The notes: a model not told the origin generated them from the letters alone. 64,000 bases of DNA from Panulirus ornatus (GCF_036320965.1 NC_092234.1:44175362-44239361); one strand, 5' to 3'. Numbered from the stretch's first letter, positions 1 to 12,095 are shown. Translations and numbers: made by a program.

Positions 1-190
1 GAGATTAATACTGTGGTGAGAGAGATTACCACTGTGGTGAGAGAGATTAATACTGTGGTGAGAGAGATTAATACTGTGGTGAGAGAGATTACCACTGTGG
101 TGAGAGAGATTAATACTGTGGTGAGAGAGATTACCACTGTGGTGAGAGATTAATACTTTGGTGTGAGAGAGATTACCACTGTGGTGAGAG
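1..190. repeat. Minisatellite, ~20-bp unit
   Basis: Tandem units of the form GAGAGATTAATACTGTGGTG alternate irregularly with a variant carrying ACCACTG in place of ATACTG. The array continues past the left window edge, so its full length is unknown. Confidence 0.9.
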
Positions 191-246
191 ACACAGCACA
201 GTTGGCACAGATGGGTCTGCACATCTGGCCCGACCCTGACCTGTGT

Positions 247-249
<3 letters not shown>

Positions 250-338
<89 letters not shown>
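250..338. repeat. (AG)n microsatellite
   Basis: Uninterrupted AG dinucleotides for about 89 bp, followed by a C-rich stretch at about 405-460. Open frames across it read only Arg-Glu or Ser-Leu repeats and are not genes. Confidence 0.95.
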
Positions 339-341
<3 letters not shown>

Positions 342-610
342 CGGCGCGAACCCAGGTTCCGCTAACAACTCATCAACAAGAGTCGTTTACTTTGCCGCCC
401 GGTACCTCCCCCCCCTTCCCCCCACACTACCCTCCTCCCCCCTCCCCCCCCCCCCCCCCATGGGAACTGTGGTTTCTCCCACAACATTGTTAAAAGGCAA
501 TATATATATTCCCCCCTCCCCCCCTCTCCCACATATTCATTTAGCGCCTCTACGCTATTTCCCCATTTTCCGTTACGTTTATGCCAAGTCATAAATCATT
601 TATTTGCTTT

Positions 611-749
<139 letters not shown>

Positions 750-948
750 GCATAAGAAGTCGTCCACATTAATAACCATGTCCGTGTATCTGTGCCACAC
801 TGCGCGGCGCGTCATGCTAACGACATAAACCATGTCGTTTCTGTGGTTGTGACGCGAACCTTACCCCGTTTTCTTTCCCTTCCCTTTCACGGCCCACTTG
901 TCTCCCTCGTGCGCTTACGCCTCTGTGGTTACCTGGTGAAGGTCAGCG

Positions 949-981
<33 letters not shown>

Positions 982-984
982 GTT

Positions 985-1062
985 ACGACCCTTGGGCACG
1001 ACTGTTGTGATGGCTCGGTCTTTGACCCCGACCCCTTTTAAAGGGTCAGGTCAAAGGTCACA
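985..1062. repeat. GTACGAC-type dispersed repeat with a DR1 motif
   Basis: Degenerate copy of a dispersed element built on GGTACGACCCTTG-AGCACGACG. It ends in AGGTCAAAGGTCA at 1048-1060, a perfect direct repeat of two nuclear-receptor half sites spaced by one base. Related copies lie at 11,998-12,095 and 15,062-15,475. Confidence 0.6.
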
Positions 1063-1110
1063 GGCCATCGGTAAACCCACGTAAGTACAGTCTTGCTAAC
1101 GAGGTTGTGT

Positions 1111-1614
1111 CACCACTGCTTCCAGCACTGGTCGATAAGTCACCACTGCTTCCAGCACTGGTCGATAAGTCACCACTGCTTCCAGCACTGGTCGATAAGT
1201 CACCACTGCTTCCAGGACTGGTCGATAAGTCACCACTGCTTCCAGGACTGGTCGATAAGTCACCACTGCTTCCAGCACTGGTCGATAAGTCACCACTGCT
1301 TCCAGGACTGGTCGATAAGTCACCACTGCTTCCAGGACTGGTCGATAAGTCACCACTGCTTCCAGGACTGGTCGATAAGTCACCACTGCTTCCAGGACTG
1401 GTCGATAAGTCACCACTGCTTCCAGCACTGGTCGATAAGTCACCACTGCTTCCAGGACTGGTCGATAAGTCACCACTGCTTCCAGGACTGGTCGATAAGT
1501 CACCACTGCTTCCAGGACTGGTCGATAAGTCACCACTGCTTCCAGGACTGGTCGATAAGTCACCACTGCTTCCAGCACTGGTCGATAAGTCACCACTGCT
1601 TCCAGGACTGGTCG
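1111..1614. repeat. 30-bp minisatellite, 17 units
   Basis: Seventeen near-identical 30-bp units, each beginning CACCACTGCTTCCAG. Units differ mainly at one base (CAGCACTGG versus CAGGACTGG), and the two types are interspersed. Because 30 is a multiple of three, five frames stay open across the array; these are not genes. Confidence 0.97.
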
Positions 1615-1819
1615 GGGTTAGGAAAGTCCTATACAAGGCAGGTCGATAGGGAGGAAACTCCCAGGGGAAAGTACAGAGAGTTTACTTCTTATGACATGTT
1701 TACACAGTTGATGATAACGGTATACCACTTCTCTCTTACCTCATCGCTATTACCCTCTGGTGCATTATCATGCTCGATAATTACTTTATTATAAATGAGA
1801 CGCCAGGTGAGGCGCTAAT

Positions 1820-1821
<2 letters not shown>

Positions 1822-1903
<82 letters not shown>
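1822..1903. repeat. (AT)n microsatellite
   Basis: About 82 bp of AT, adjoining the A-rich end of the short element that follows on the minus strand. Confidence 0.95.
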
Positions 1904-1905
<2 letters not shown>

Positions 1906-2147
1906 TTTTCTTTTTTTTCTTTCAAACTATTCGCCATTTCCCGCATTAGCGAGGTAGCATTAAGAACAGAGGACTGGGCCTTTGAGGGAATACCCTCACC
2001 TGGCCCAATTCTCTGTTCCCTCTTTTGGAAAATTAAAAAAAAAACGAGAGGGGAGGATTTCCAGCCCCCCGCTCCCTCCCCTTTTAGTCGCCTTCTACGA
2101 CACGCAGGGAATACGTGGGAAGTATTCTTTCTCCCCTATCCCCAGGG

Positions 2148-2148
<1 letters not shown>
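1904..2148 (-). mobile_element. Short interspersed element, family A
   Basis: A 245-bp non-coding repeat also found at 21,470-21,706 (plus strand), partly at 48,388-48,535 and decayed at 60,050-60,228. Read on the minus strand it starts near GGGGATAGGGGAGAAAG. It ends in GCTACCTCGC-TAAT-GCGGGAAATGGC followed by an A-rich tail, which resembles the 3' end of the RTE-like LINE in this window. No ORF or pol III promoter was recognised. Confidence 0.7.

Positions 2149-2239
<91 letters not shown>
2149..2239. repeat. (AT)n microsatellite between two SINE-type elements
   Basis: About 90 bp of AT between the family A copy on its left and the 3' end of the tRNA-derived SINE on its right. Confidence 0.95.
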
Positions 2240-2241
<2 letters not shown>

Positions 2242-2437
2242 TCCACTAAGCTGTCCGTGTATCCATTTCATCGCTTAATCCCTATGGGAGGATGAACAGC
2301 TGCGTTGACTGTGGGCCAACTGCCGCAGTCTGGGATTCGAACCTAATGTGGGTTGGACACCACGCCCCCCTGCGCCCGTGAATGCGTCACGACAGACGAC
2401 CATCAAACGCTAACGTATCATACTACGCCAAGGAGGC
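2240..2437 (-). mobile_element. tRNA-derived SINE
   Basis: On the minus strand this reads tRNA-like head, middle, tail. A B-box-like GGTTCGAATCCC is present (plus-strand GGATTCGAACC near 2334), and a weak A-box-like region lies near 2405-2437. The body includes CACAGTCAAC, and the 3' end runs into (AT)n. Related copies are at 6,133-6,290, 15,893-16,082 and 25,378-25,556. Confidence 0.7.
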
Positions 2438-2620
2438 TCCGAACGCCGGCGGCAGATACCGATAACCGATCGGCCGACCGACCGATCGACCGACCGATCG
2501 ACCACATACCCCGTAAATTTCCCCCATCGTGGCCCCGTCATGAGGTCCGGAGGCGGGTTCGACTGTGGGTCTTTGGTGATGTATGGTCCTTCTGGTGACT
2601 CGACCCAGATATGATCGCAA

Positions 2621-2868
2621 GGTGACCTGCGGGAGGGCACGGTGGTCTGCAGGGAAGGTACGGTGGTCTGCAGGGAGGCTACGGTGGCCTGCAGGAGGGC
2701 ATGGTGACCTGCAGTAGGGCATGGTGACCTGCAGGAAGGCACGGTGGCCTGCAGGGAGGGTACGGTGGCCTGTAGTAGGGCATGGTAACCTGCAGGGAGG
2801 GCACGGTGGCCTGCAGGGAGGGTACGGTGGCCTGCAGGGAGGTTACGGTGGCCTGCAGGGAGGGCTCC
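2621..2868. repeat. ~20-bp minisatellite
   Basis: About 12 imperfect units of GGTGGCCTGCAGGGAGGGTA with variants (AGTAGGGCAT, GGAAGGCAC). Just upstream, 2465-2505 is a short CGATCGACCGAC-type run. Confidence 0.9.
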
Positions 2869-2953
2869 CCCTCAGACCAGCTCATGAGCGGAGGTTAGAG
2901 TTATTGCTGTATCTAAGTGACATGTCATGTAACATTATCAATCAATATAAATA

Positions 2954-3260
2954 CATGTGGTCTGTGAGGATTACATCATCAACAGACCATTCATGTGGTG
3001 TGTGAGGATTACATCATCAACAGACCATTCATGTGGTCTGTGAGGATTACATCATCAACAGACCATTCATGTGGTGTGTGAGGATTACATCATCAACAGA
3101 CCATTCATGTGGTCTGTGAGGATTACATCATCAACAGACCATTCATGTGGTCTGTGAGGATTACATCATCAACAGACCATTCATGTGGTCTGTGAGGATT
3201 ACATCATCAACAGACCATTCATGTGGTCTGTGAGGATTACATCATCAACAGACCATTCAT
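2954..3260. repeat. 38-bp minisatellite, ~8 units
   Basis: Eight nearly identical units that include GTCTGTGAGGATTACATC and CAACAGACCATTCATG. Units differ at one site (GGTCTG or GGTGTG). Confidence 0.95.
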
Positions 3261-3386
3261 GCTCAGGGTGGGGTCGTGGATAGGCCTCCGAGGGATGATG
3301 ACAAAGACCCCCCGGGGGAAGAAAGGGTTACGAACCAAATGACCTTGAAGATGCCATCCCACTATGTCAATCCCAGAAAAAAAAAG

Positions 3387-3389
<3 letters not shown>

Positions 3390-3456
<67 letters not shown>

Positions 3457-3470
3457 TATATATATATTAT
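3390..3470. repeat. (AT)n microsatellite
   Basis: About 80 bp of AT with a few interruptions, running into ATTTATTTATTT and then the 3' end of a LINE fragment. Confidence 0.9.
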
Positions 3471-3984
3471 TTATTTATTTTATTATACTTTGTCGCTGTC
3501 TCCCGCGTTTGCGAGGTAGCACAAGGAAACAGACGAAAGAAATGGCCCAACCCCCCCCCCATACACATGTATATACATACACGTCCACACACGCAAATAT
3601 ACATACCTACACAGCTTTCCATGGTTTACCCCAGACGCTTCACATGCCTTGATTCAATCCACTGACAGCACGTCAACCCCGGTATACCACATCGCTCCAA
3701 TTCACTCTATTCCTTGCCCTCCTTTCACCCTCCTGCATGTTCAGGCCCCGATCACACAAAATCTGTTTCACTCCATCTTTCCACCTCCAATTTGGTCTCC
3801 CTCTTCTCCTCGTTCCCTCCACCTCCGACACCATATATCCTCTTGGTCAATCTTTCCTCACTCATTCTCTCCATGTGCCCAAACCATTTCAAAACACCCT
3901 CTTCTGCTCTCTCAACCACGCTCTTTTTATTTCCACACATCTCTCTTACCCTTACGTTACTCACTCGATCAAACCACCTCACAC

Positions 3985-3988
<4 letters not shown>
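3471..3988 (-). mobile_element. RTE-like LINE, 3' fragment
   Basis: This fragment carries only the last ~515 bp of the LINE family described at 38,955-41,776. From the minus strand it has the C-terminal motifs RWFDRVSNVRVREMCG and WFGHMERM, then the 3' UTR and the tail hairpin (CCCGCGTTTGCGAGG on the plus strand near 3,502). It is 5' truncated at 3,988, where (AT)n begins. A frameshift interrupts the reading frame after KRIY. Confidence 0.85.
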
Positions 3989-4032
<44 letters not shown>

Positions 4033-4049
4033 TTGCAGCTTATCAAGAC

Positions 4050-4069
4050 ACACACACACACACACGCAA

Positions 4070-4118
<49 letters not shown>
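4050..4118. repeat. Inverted (AC)n/(GT)n microsatellite pair
   Basis: (AC)n at about 4,050-4,065 and (GT)n at about 4,074-4,118 are separated by about 10 bp, so the arms can pair. An (AT)n tract at 3,989-4,031 precedes them. A (CT)n tract follows at 4,227-4,281. Confidence 0.85.
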
Positions 4119-4119
<1 letters not shown>

Positions 4120-4224
4120 GGGCAGGGGGGGGTGGGGGAAGGGTTGAGTCATGTTATCATACACCCGCCTCCAGAACAACATGTGACTCACACAACTGTG
4201 GCGAAAAACTGACGGAGACACTGG

Positions 4225-4282
<58 letters not shown>

Positions 4283-4442
4283 GTCAGCCGGCGAGGTGTA
4301 TATCATACCACTCCTGCTATACCCGCTGTGGCATGTGAGCCACCACCACTTCAGTGGATGCGAGGTGCCACTCCTTGGCCCGGTCTCAACGTATCTATCT
4401 GTCTATCTCTTCCATCAGCTCACAAACCTAACCGTCTCTCCA

Positions 4443-4648
4443 TCTTACACACGACACGTGACTCACACACGACACGTGACTCACACGAGACACGTGACAC
4501 ACACACGACTCGTAACTCACACACGACACGTGACTGACGTACGACATGTAACTCACATACACACGACAAGTAGCTCACGCACGACACGTGACTCACACAC
4601 GTAACTCAAACACGACATGTGACACACACGACACGTGACTCACACACA
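4443..4648. repeat. ~17-bp minisatellite
   Basis: Degenerate tandem units of ACACACGACACGTGACTC with many substitutions (GAGACACGTGAC, GACTCGTAAC). Each good unit contains the palindrome CACGTG. Confidence 0.85.
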
Positions 4649-4726
4649 ACATGTATTATCGCTAACGCTATGTTGCCCTGTGGTGAGCGCTACGCGCTGG
4701 CCCTACCCACCGCTAAAATTAAGGAC

Positions 4727-5322
4727 ACATATTTATGAAATACACCTACCTAGTTATAATAAAGGACACCCAGTTATAAAATACACCTACCTAGTTATAA
4801 TGAAGGACAACCAGTTATGAAATACACCTACCTAGTTATAATAAAGGACACGCAGTTATAAAATACACCTACCTAGTTATAATGAAGGACACTCAGTTAT
4901 GAAATACACCTACCTAGTTATAATGAAGGACACTCAGTTATGAAATACACCTACCTAGTTATAATGAAGGACACCCAGTTATGAAATACACCTACCTAGT
5001 TATAATGAAGGACAACCAGTTATGAAATACACCTACCTAGTTATAATGAAGGACACCCAGTTATGAAATACACCTACCTAGTTATAATGAAGGACACCAA
5101 GTTATGAAATACACCTACCTAGTTATAATGAAGGACAACCAGTTATGAAATACACCTACCTAGTTATAATGAAGGACAACCAGTTATGAACTACACCTAC
5201 CTAGTTATAATGAAGGACAACCAGTTATGAACTACACCTACCTAGTTATAATGAAGGACAACCAGTTATGAACTACACCTACCTAGTTATAATGAATGAC
5301 AACCAGTTATGAACTACACCTA
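4727..5322. repeat. 41-bp minisatellite, ~14 units
   Basis: Tandem units contain GTTATAATGAAGGACAC, CAGTTATGAAATACACC and TACCTA. Later units carry GAACTACACC in place of GAAATACACC, a gradient suggesting local unit-by-unit expansion. Confidence 0.95.
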
Positions 5323-5453
5323 CCATCGGATACGACTGGATTGTGTGAGCACGCCAGCGAGGAGGGCGCTCTGCTCACACGAGTTGATGGGTCGGCGGCG
5401 CCACCACCGACCAGGGAGGTGAAATACTGGAACTACATCCCCCCCTCCCCCGC

Positions 5454-5490
<37 letters not shown>

Positions 5491-5857
5491 AACACCTGCG
5501 ATACACAGCAGTGTGTACCAAGCAGTCAAAGAAACACGTGCGTAGCACAGATATGAAACCTTGCGTGGGAAATACGCCAAGACGATAAGGAAATAATCAT
5601 AAAATAATAAATAATGAATAAATAATAAAGATATCAACTCCAAGAGCGAAGGGTATATGTTAGCGGTGGGTCTTGCGCCGTTTTCTATGTGTGAGCCGCG
5701 TAGCTACCTTCCCATCCGCCACACCTTCGCGTCATCATGGCAGGTGTCGCTGTGGCCAGGCCACACTCGCTAGGACACAAACATTGGCATGGTGGCCACA
5801 GTACGTATGTATATATATTACGGTGACGCTTTTTTTTTTACCAATGGCGTCTTAGCT

Positions 5858-6290
<433 letters not shown>

Positions 6291-6566
6291 TGGAAGTGAT
6301 TCTAACCCTCGACTACTATAAAGAAAATACAAATACTGAAATAAATGACATTAAAGTAACGCCCTGTGAATCATAGGTTCGACAGCTAAAGAGTAAATGG
6401 GTTTGCAATTTTGGAAGTGCTGGTCCCACTGGAACGTTTGGGCCAAAGGAACGAAACGCTGGTGACGCTGGCTACTGACCAGGGACCATACTGGAAAGGA
6501 ACAAAGGGCTGTTGTGCTTATGAGACCACTGTTGAAAGCTCTTACGAAGGTAAACAACATTTCCAG

Positions 6567-6828
6567 GTGGTTAGGTTAGGTTAGGTTAGGGTAGGGTAGG
6601 GTAGGGTAGGGTAGGGTAGGTCAGGTTAGGTTAGGGTAGGATAGGGTAGGTTACGTTAGGTAAAGTAAAGTAAGGTAAGGTAAGGTTGGATTAGATAAGG
6701 TTAGGTTAGGTTAGGTTAGGTTAGGTTAGGTTAGGTTTGGTTAGGTTAGGGTAGGTTAGGTTAGGTTAGGTTAGGTTAGGTTAGGTTAGGGTAGGTTAGG
6801 TTAGGGTAGGGTAGGTTAGGTTAGGTAA
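6567..6828 (+). repeat. Interstitial telomere-like (TTAGG)n array
   Basis: About 260 bp dominated by GGTTA pentamers, the canonical arthropod telomere unit, mixed with GGGTA and GGTAA variants. Variant pentamers and unique flanks on both sides show it is interstitial. The G-rich strand is the plus strand. A smaller GGTAA run follows at 6,997-7,036. Confidence 0.9.
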
Positions 6829-7129
6829 GAACAGAAGTATGAAAGAGAGAGGAAGAAAGGTTGACAGACTTACCCAACACGGGCGGATGGGAGAGGAGAT
6901 GAAGTGAGAGATGAGGCCGTGAGAGGCTGGGGGGGAAAGGCTGGAGTGAGTGAGAGAGTGAGAGGTAGGGTCCGGGGAGAGAAGGTCATGACGCGGCGTA
7001 AAGTAAGGTAAGGTAAGGTAAGGTGAGGTAAGGTAAGTAGGGGAGATGATGAGCTAAATGAAGGGAGGTTGGGGAGAGGGGAGGGGAGGTGGTTTGTCAG
7101 ATGATATGGGAAAGGTGTACGGGAAAGTA

Positions 7130-7235
7130 AGGTCAGGGAGGGAAAGGGGAGGGAGGGAAGGAGGGAGGGAGAGAGGGAAAGAGGGAGGGAGAGAGGGAGA
7201 GAGGGAGGGAGAGAGGGAGGAAGAGAGTGAGGGAG
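7130..7235. repeat. GGGA/GAGA purine-rich tract
   Basis: About 105 bp of almost pure purine on the plus strand (GGGAGGGAGAGAGGGA-type). Confidence 0.85.
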
Positions 7236-7329
7236 GGAGGCCACAATGAGAGTGATGGTGGTGAGGGTCAGGCCAGCTTCCGGCCACCACCCTCCCGCGT
7301 GACCAGTTCAGCCTCCACTCACCCACCCT

Positions 7330-8880
7330 CCCGCTCCTCCCTCCCGCTCCTCCTCCTCCTCCTCCTGCTGCTGCCCTCACTACTGCTGCTGCTCCTGCTG
7401 CTACCCTCACTACTGCTGCTGCTCCTGCTGCTACCTCACTACTGCTCCTCCTCCTCCTGCTACCCTCACTACTGCTGCTGCCCTCACTACTGCTGCTGCT
7501 CCTGCTGCTGCCCTCACTACTGCTGCTCCTCCTGCTGCTACCTCACTACTGCTGCTGCTCCTCCTGCTACCCTCACTACTGCTGCTGCTCCTGCTGCTGC
7601 CCTCACTACTGCTCCTCCTTCTCCTGCTGCTGCCCTCACTACTGCTGCTGCTCCTGCTGCTGCCCTCACTACTGCTCCTCCTTCTCCTGCTGCTGCCCTC
7701 ACTACTGCTGCTGCTCCTGCTGCTGCCCTCACTACTGCTCCTCCTTCTCCTGCTGCTGCCCTCACTACTGCTGCTGCTCCTGCTGCTGCCCTCACTACTG
7801 CTCCTCCTTCTCCTGCTGCTGCCCTCACTACTGCTGCTGCTCCTGCTGCTGCCCTCACTACTGCTCCTCCTTCTCCTGCTGCTGCCCTCACTACTACTGC
7901 TGCTCCTGCTGCTGCCCTCACTACTGCTCCTCCTTCTCCTGCTGCTGCCCTCACTACTGCTGCTGCTCCTCCTGCTGCCCTCACTACTGCTGCTGCTCCT
8001 CCTGCTGCTACCTCACTACTGCTCCTCCTCCTCCTGCTGCCCTCACTACTGCTGCTGCTCCTCCTGCTGCCCTCACTACTGCTCCTCCTTCTCCTGCTGC
8101 TGCCCTCACTACTACTGCTGCTCCTGCTGCTGCCCTCACTACTGCTCCTCCTCCTCCTGCTGCTGCCCTCACTACTGCTGCTGCTCCTCCTGCTGCCCTC
8201 ACTACTGCTCCTCCTTCTCCTGCTGCTGCCCTCACTACTGCTGCTGCTCCTCCTGCTGCCCTCACTACTGCTCCTCCTCCTCCTGCTGCTGCCCTCACTA
8301 CTGCTGCTGCTCCTGCTGCTGCCCTCACTACTGCTCCTCCTCCTCCTGCTGCTGCCCTCACTACTGCTGCTGCTCCTGCTGCTGCCCTCACTACTGCTCC
8401 TCCTCCTCCTCCTGCTGCCCTCACTACTGCTGCTGCTCCTCCTCCTCCTCCTGCTGCCCTCACTACTGCTGCTCCTCCTCCTCCTGCTGCTGCTGCCCTC
8501 ACTACTACTGCTGCTCCTGCTGCTGCCCTCACTACTGCTGCTGCTCCTGCTGCTGCCCTCACTACTGCTCCTCCTCCTCCTGCTGCCCTCACTACTGCTG
8601 CTCCTCCTCCTCCTGCTGCTGCCCTCACTACTGCTCCTCCTCCTCCTGCTGCCCTCACTACTGCTGCTCCTCCTCCTCCTGCTGCTGCCCTCACTACTGC
8701 TGCTGCTCCTCCTCCTGCTGCCCTTACTACTGCTGCTGCTCCTCCTGCTGCTACCTCACTACTGCTGCTCCTCCTGCTGCTACCTCACTACTGCTGCTGC
8801 TCCTGCTGCTGCTGCCCTCACTACTGCTGCTACTGCTGTTCCCCTCACTGCTCCTGGTACTGCTGTTCCCCTCACTGCTG
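7330..8880. repeat. Triplet-based CTG/CTC/CTA minisatellite
   Basis: About 1.55 kb of tandem blocks, each CCCTCACTACTG followed by runs of CTG and CTC triplets, in a period of about 30-36 bp. The period is usually a multiple of three, so long frames stay open: a 587-codon plus-strand frame reads Leu/Pro/Ser, Ala/Thr and again Leu runs. There is no non-repetitive domain, no splice structure and no conserved N-terminus. I call it satellite DNA, not a gene. Confidence 0.9.
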
Positions 8881-8965
8881 GTATGAGTCTGTCCCTCATC
8901 TTCCTTATGATCTGTTTACCTTGTTTGTTGTCTCTTGCTGAAGATGACGCAGTCAGGTGTCGCTG

Positions 8966-9912
8966 GTCCTGGGGGGGTCACACGACCTGACCTGTGATGC
9001 CTCCAGGTCCTGGGGGTCACACGACCTGACCTGTGATGCCTCCAGGTCTTGGGGGGTCACACGGCCTGACCTGTGATGCCTCCAGGTCTTGGGGGGGTCA
9101 CACAGCCTGACCTGTGATGCCTCCAGGTCCTGGGGGGTCACACGGCCTGACCTGTGATGCCTCCAGGTCCTGGGGGGGTCACACAGCCTGACCTGTGATG
9201 CCTCCAGGTCCTGGGGGGGTCACACGGCCTGAACTGTGATGCCTCCAGGTCCTGGGGGGGGGTCACACGACCTGACCTGTGATGCCTCCAGGTCCTGGGG
9301 GGGGTCACACGACCTGACCTGTGATGCCTCCAGGTCCTGGGGGGGTCACACGACCTGACCTGTGATGCCTCCAGGTCCTGGGGGGGGTCACACGACCTGA
9401 CCTGTGATGCCTCCAGGTCCTGAGGGTCACACGACCTGAACTGTGATGCCTCCAGGTCCTGGGGGGTCACACGACCTGACCTGTGATGCCTCCAGGTCCT
9501 GGGGGGTCACACGACCTGACCTGTGATGCCTCCAGGTCTTGGGGGGTCACACAGCCTGACCTGTGATGCCTCCAGGTCCTGGGGGGGTCACACGGCCTGA
9601 CCTGTGATGCCTCCAGGTCCTGGGGGTCACACGACCTGACCTGTGATGCCTCCAGGTCCTGGGGGGTCACACAACCTGACCTGTGATGCCTCCAGGTCCT
9701 GGGGGGCCACACGGCCTGACCTGTGATGCCTCCAGGTCCTGGGGGGCCACACGACCTGACCTGTGATGCCTCCAGGTCCTGGGGGGGTCACACAGCCTGA
9801 CCTGTGATGCCTCCAGGTCCTGGGGGTCACACGACCTGACCTGTGATGCCTCCAGGTCCTGGGGGGGTCACACGACCTGACCTGTGATGCCTCCAGGTCC
9901 TGGGGGGGTCAC
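8966..9912. repeat. ~36-bp minisatellite, ~25 units
   Basis: Tandem units contain CCTGACCTGTGATGCCTCCA and GGTCCTGGGGGGTCACAC. The G-run in each unit varies from about 4 to 9, so unit length and reading frame drift. Minus-strand frames of Arg-Thr-Trp-Arg-His-His type are by-products. Confidence 0.95.
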
Positions 9913-10041
9913 TCCGGACCCTCTCACCCACTGCAGTAAATTATGTCTCTTTCAACAGTGGGTAATATGCCGGACACGACGAAAAGACAGAACACGATTT
10001 TCACATGAAACCTTCCGTGATTACACATCTGAAAGCTGAGG

Positions 10042-10043
<2 letters not shown>

Positions 10044-10114
<71 letters not shown>
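10044..10114. repeat. (AT)n microsatellite
   Basis: About 71 bp of AT, ending at the family C repeat. Confidence 0.95.
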
Positions 10115-10117
<3 letters not shown>

Positions 10118-10250
10118 CTATGAGTCCGTGGGGAAATGAAACACGATAAGTTGCCAAGTGCACTTTCGTGTCATAATCACATCATCATGGGAGACACAAG
10201 AGAGAAATATAACAGTCAGTTGATATACAACGAAGAGACGTAGCTAGGAC
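10115..10250 (-). repeat. Dispersed repeat, family C (inverted copy)
   Basis: Reverse complement of the block at 5,858-5,993, with matching segments CACGATAAGTT, AAGTGCACTTTCGTG and GAGACACAAGAGAG. The two copies and their AT tracts form a large, imperfect inverted pair about 4.1 kb apart. Confidence 0.75.
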
Positions 10251-10453
10251 GCTCTCTCAGAATGGTCAGTTCCGAAAACTGTCCACTGCACGCCTTCACG
10301 GACCAGCAGTGGCCTGTGACCTGATTGGCGAAGACCATAAGACCATGCGTGGCCTTCAGAGACAAAGACCGACCCACCGGTGACCCTAGGCAAAGACCAC
10401 GTGAGGAATAACTCAGTCCTTTGAGCTGCTCGGTGAGCAAGACCGTATCTATC

Positions 10454-10545
<92 letters not shown>

Positions 10546-10558
10546 CGCTCCCTGGAAG

Positions 10559-10624
<66 letters not shown>
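10454..10624. repeat. (CT)n-spacer-(AG)n inverted microsatellite
   Basis: (CT)n at 10,454-10,542 is followed by an 18-bp spacer containing CTCCCTGGAAG, then (AG)n at 10,561-10,624. The arms are fully complementary for at least 60 bp, so either strand could fold into a long hairpin. Confidence 0.95.
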
Positions 10625-10630
<6 letters not shown>

Positions 10631-10739
10631 AGGTGGTGGTAGGGGGAAGGAGAGAAAGAGAGGGAGGGGGAGAGAAAATGAAATTGTGTGAACTTGACCT
10701 GATCTAATGCTCACTTGACCTGACCCACATGTGGAAAAA

Positions 10740-11820
10740 AATATACACACAACAAACAAATGAAATGATCAATGGCTCACTTCTAGTTTCCCTTGATATA
10801 CTTGACGACCAAGAAGATTATTGGCATCACCTTGCCATTCCACCGCTATCTCGTCCCCTAAACTCAATCCATGACCCAACACTGCATTCATCCACATCCT
10901 TCAATTCTGCTCCTTCTTCTCTCACTCGATCTGTACCTCGTCTTGCCACAGCTTCCTCAGTAACCTCAAACTTGGACAGGATATCACGTGGGGGTCACAG
11001 TGGGGGTGTATACAAAATCGGGTTAAGTACAATGCCTCCAAGACCCACTTTTCTACCTATCTCTCTATCAAAAACTCCTCACAACTCTCGTATCTCCTTT
11101 GATGGTTCTGTAATTCCACCTCTTGACTCAATGACCATAACTTGGTATTATTGTAACATCCACTCTTCCTTGGAAACCCCACGTTACACACGGGGACAGC
11201 TAAGTCTGGCTCTATGAAACTGGGTGTCCTGTTTAGATGTCGAAACTCCTTCTCTTCTGAACAGTTGCTCCGTTTATACAAGGGATTGATTCGTCCTTGT
11301 GTAAAGCACTGCTCTCACATCTGGGGTGGTTCTAGCTCATCATCTTTACTGGACTGAGTTGAATCGAAAACTGTCCGACTTATAAACTGCCCCAAGCTAA
11401 CTTCCAAACATGACTCCCTTGTCCTACGTTGCAATGTTGGTCCACTTTCCCTCTTCTATAGGTATTAATTTGGTTTTCGCTCCCGAGAGCTGGCTGCTTG
11501 TGTGCCCCCCACCACTAGCTAGACCACACAATACTCGGCAAGCGCAGCGCTGCGTCACATGATCACTGTGTGGCCGTTGGCAACTCAAGGGTGGGCCGTT
11601 TTGATAACTGTTTCTTTCCCTAAACCTCGAAGCTTTGGAACCCTTTACTTTCTCATGTCTTTCCTATGTCTGACCTGATACATCTTAAGAGAAAAGTTTT
11701 TCACTTTCTCCAAAATCCGTAAACACTTTCCCTTGTCTCTTCTTTTTCTTTTTTCCTTTCATAATTCTCTGTTTCAATTAAGGCCCGGCCTTGAAGTGGA
11801 CTTTTGTCCGTGACTGGAAC
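10740..11820 (+). mobile_element. Jockey/I-type LINE remnant, RT C-terminal region
   Basis: Broken plus-strand frames match, in order, the region after the RT core of Jockey/I-clade LINEs. There is a segment with TMPPRPTFLPISLSKTP, then one with LYKGLIRPCVKHCSHIWGG, then one starting LAACVPP. Between them lie frameshifts and stops, including a stop within CCTCTTCTATAGGTATTAAT. This is an old dead copy. Its family assignment rests on remembered motif order and not on a search. Confidence 0.6.
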
Positions 11821-11997
11821 CTCTAGAAAAAAAATTTGTTACGTTACGTTACATTAAGCTAGGTCAGGTCAAGTCAGGTCAGGTCAGGTTATGCAAGACC
11901 GTTAGGTTACACTAACTTAACATTCGGAAATTTGGATGGACAGTTCATGGATTGGTCTGATCTCACTTATCGACGGCGGGTTAAGGTTGTTTGACCC

Positions 11998-12095
11998 TAA
12001 CACGACGCTACGATCGTTAAGCACGACGGTACGATCGTTAAGCACGACGGTACGACCCTGGGGGTACGATGGCGCGGCCTTTGACCCCAGACGCA
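11998..12095. repeat. GTACGATC-type dispersed repeat
   Basis: Three short units of GGTACGATCGTTAAGCACGA, then GGGGTACGATGGCGCGGCC and TTTGACCCC. This is the same family as 985-1,062 and 15,062-15,475, but the second half-site of the DR1 is lost. Confidence 0.65.

Noticed and set aside
1058..1794. Several ORFs of 166-233 codons over the 30-bp array
   Set aside because: A stop-free 30-bp unit keeps five of the six frames open; the peptides are perfect repeats with no flanking coding signal.
7227..8990. 587-codon plus-strand ORF as a gene
   Set aside because: It is composed almost wholly of the CTG/CTC triplet array. There is no unique domain, and both strands are open for the same reason.
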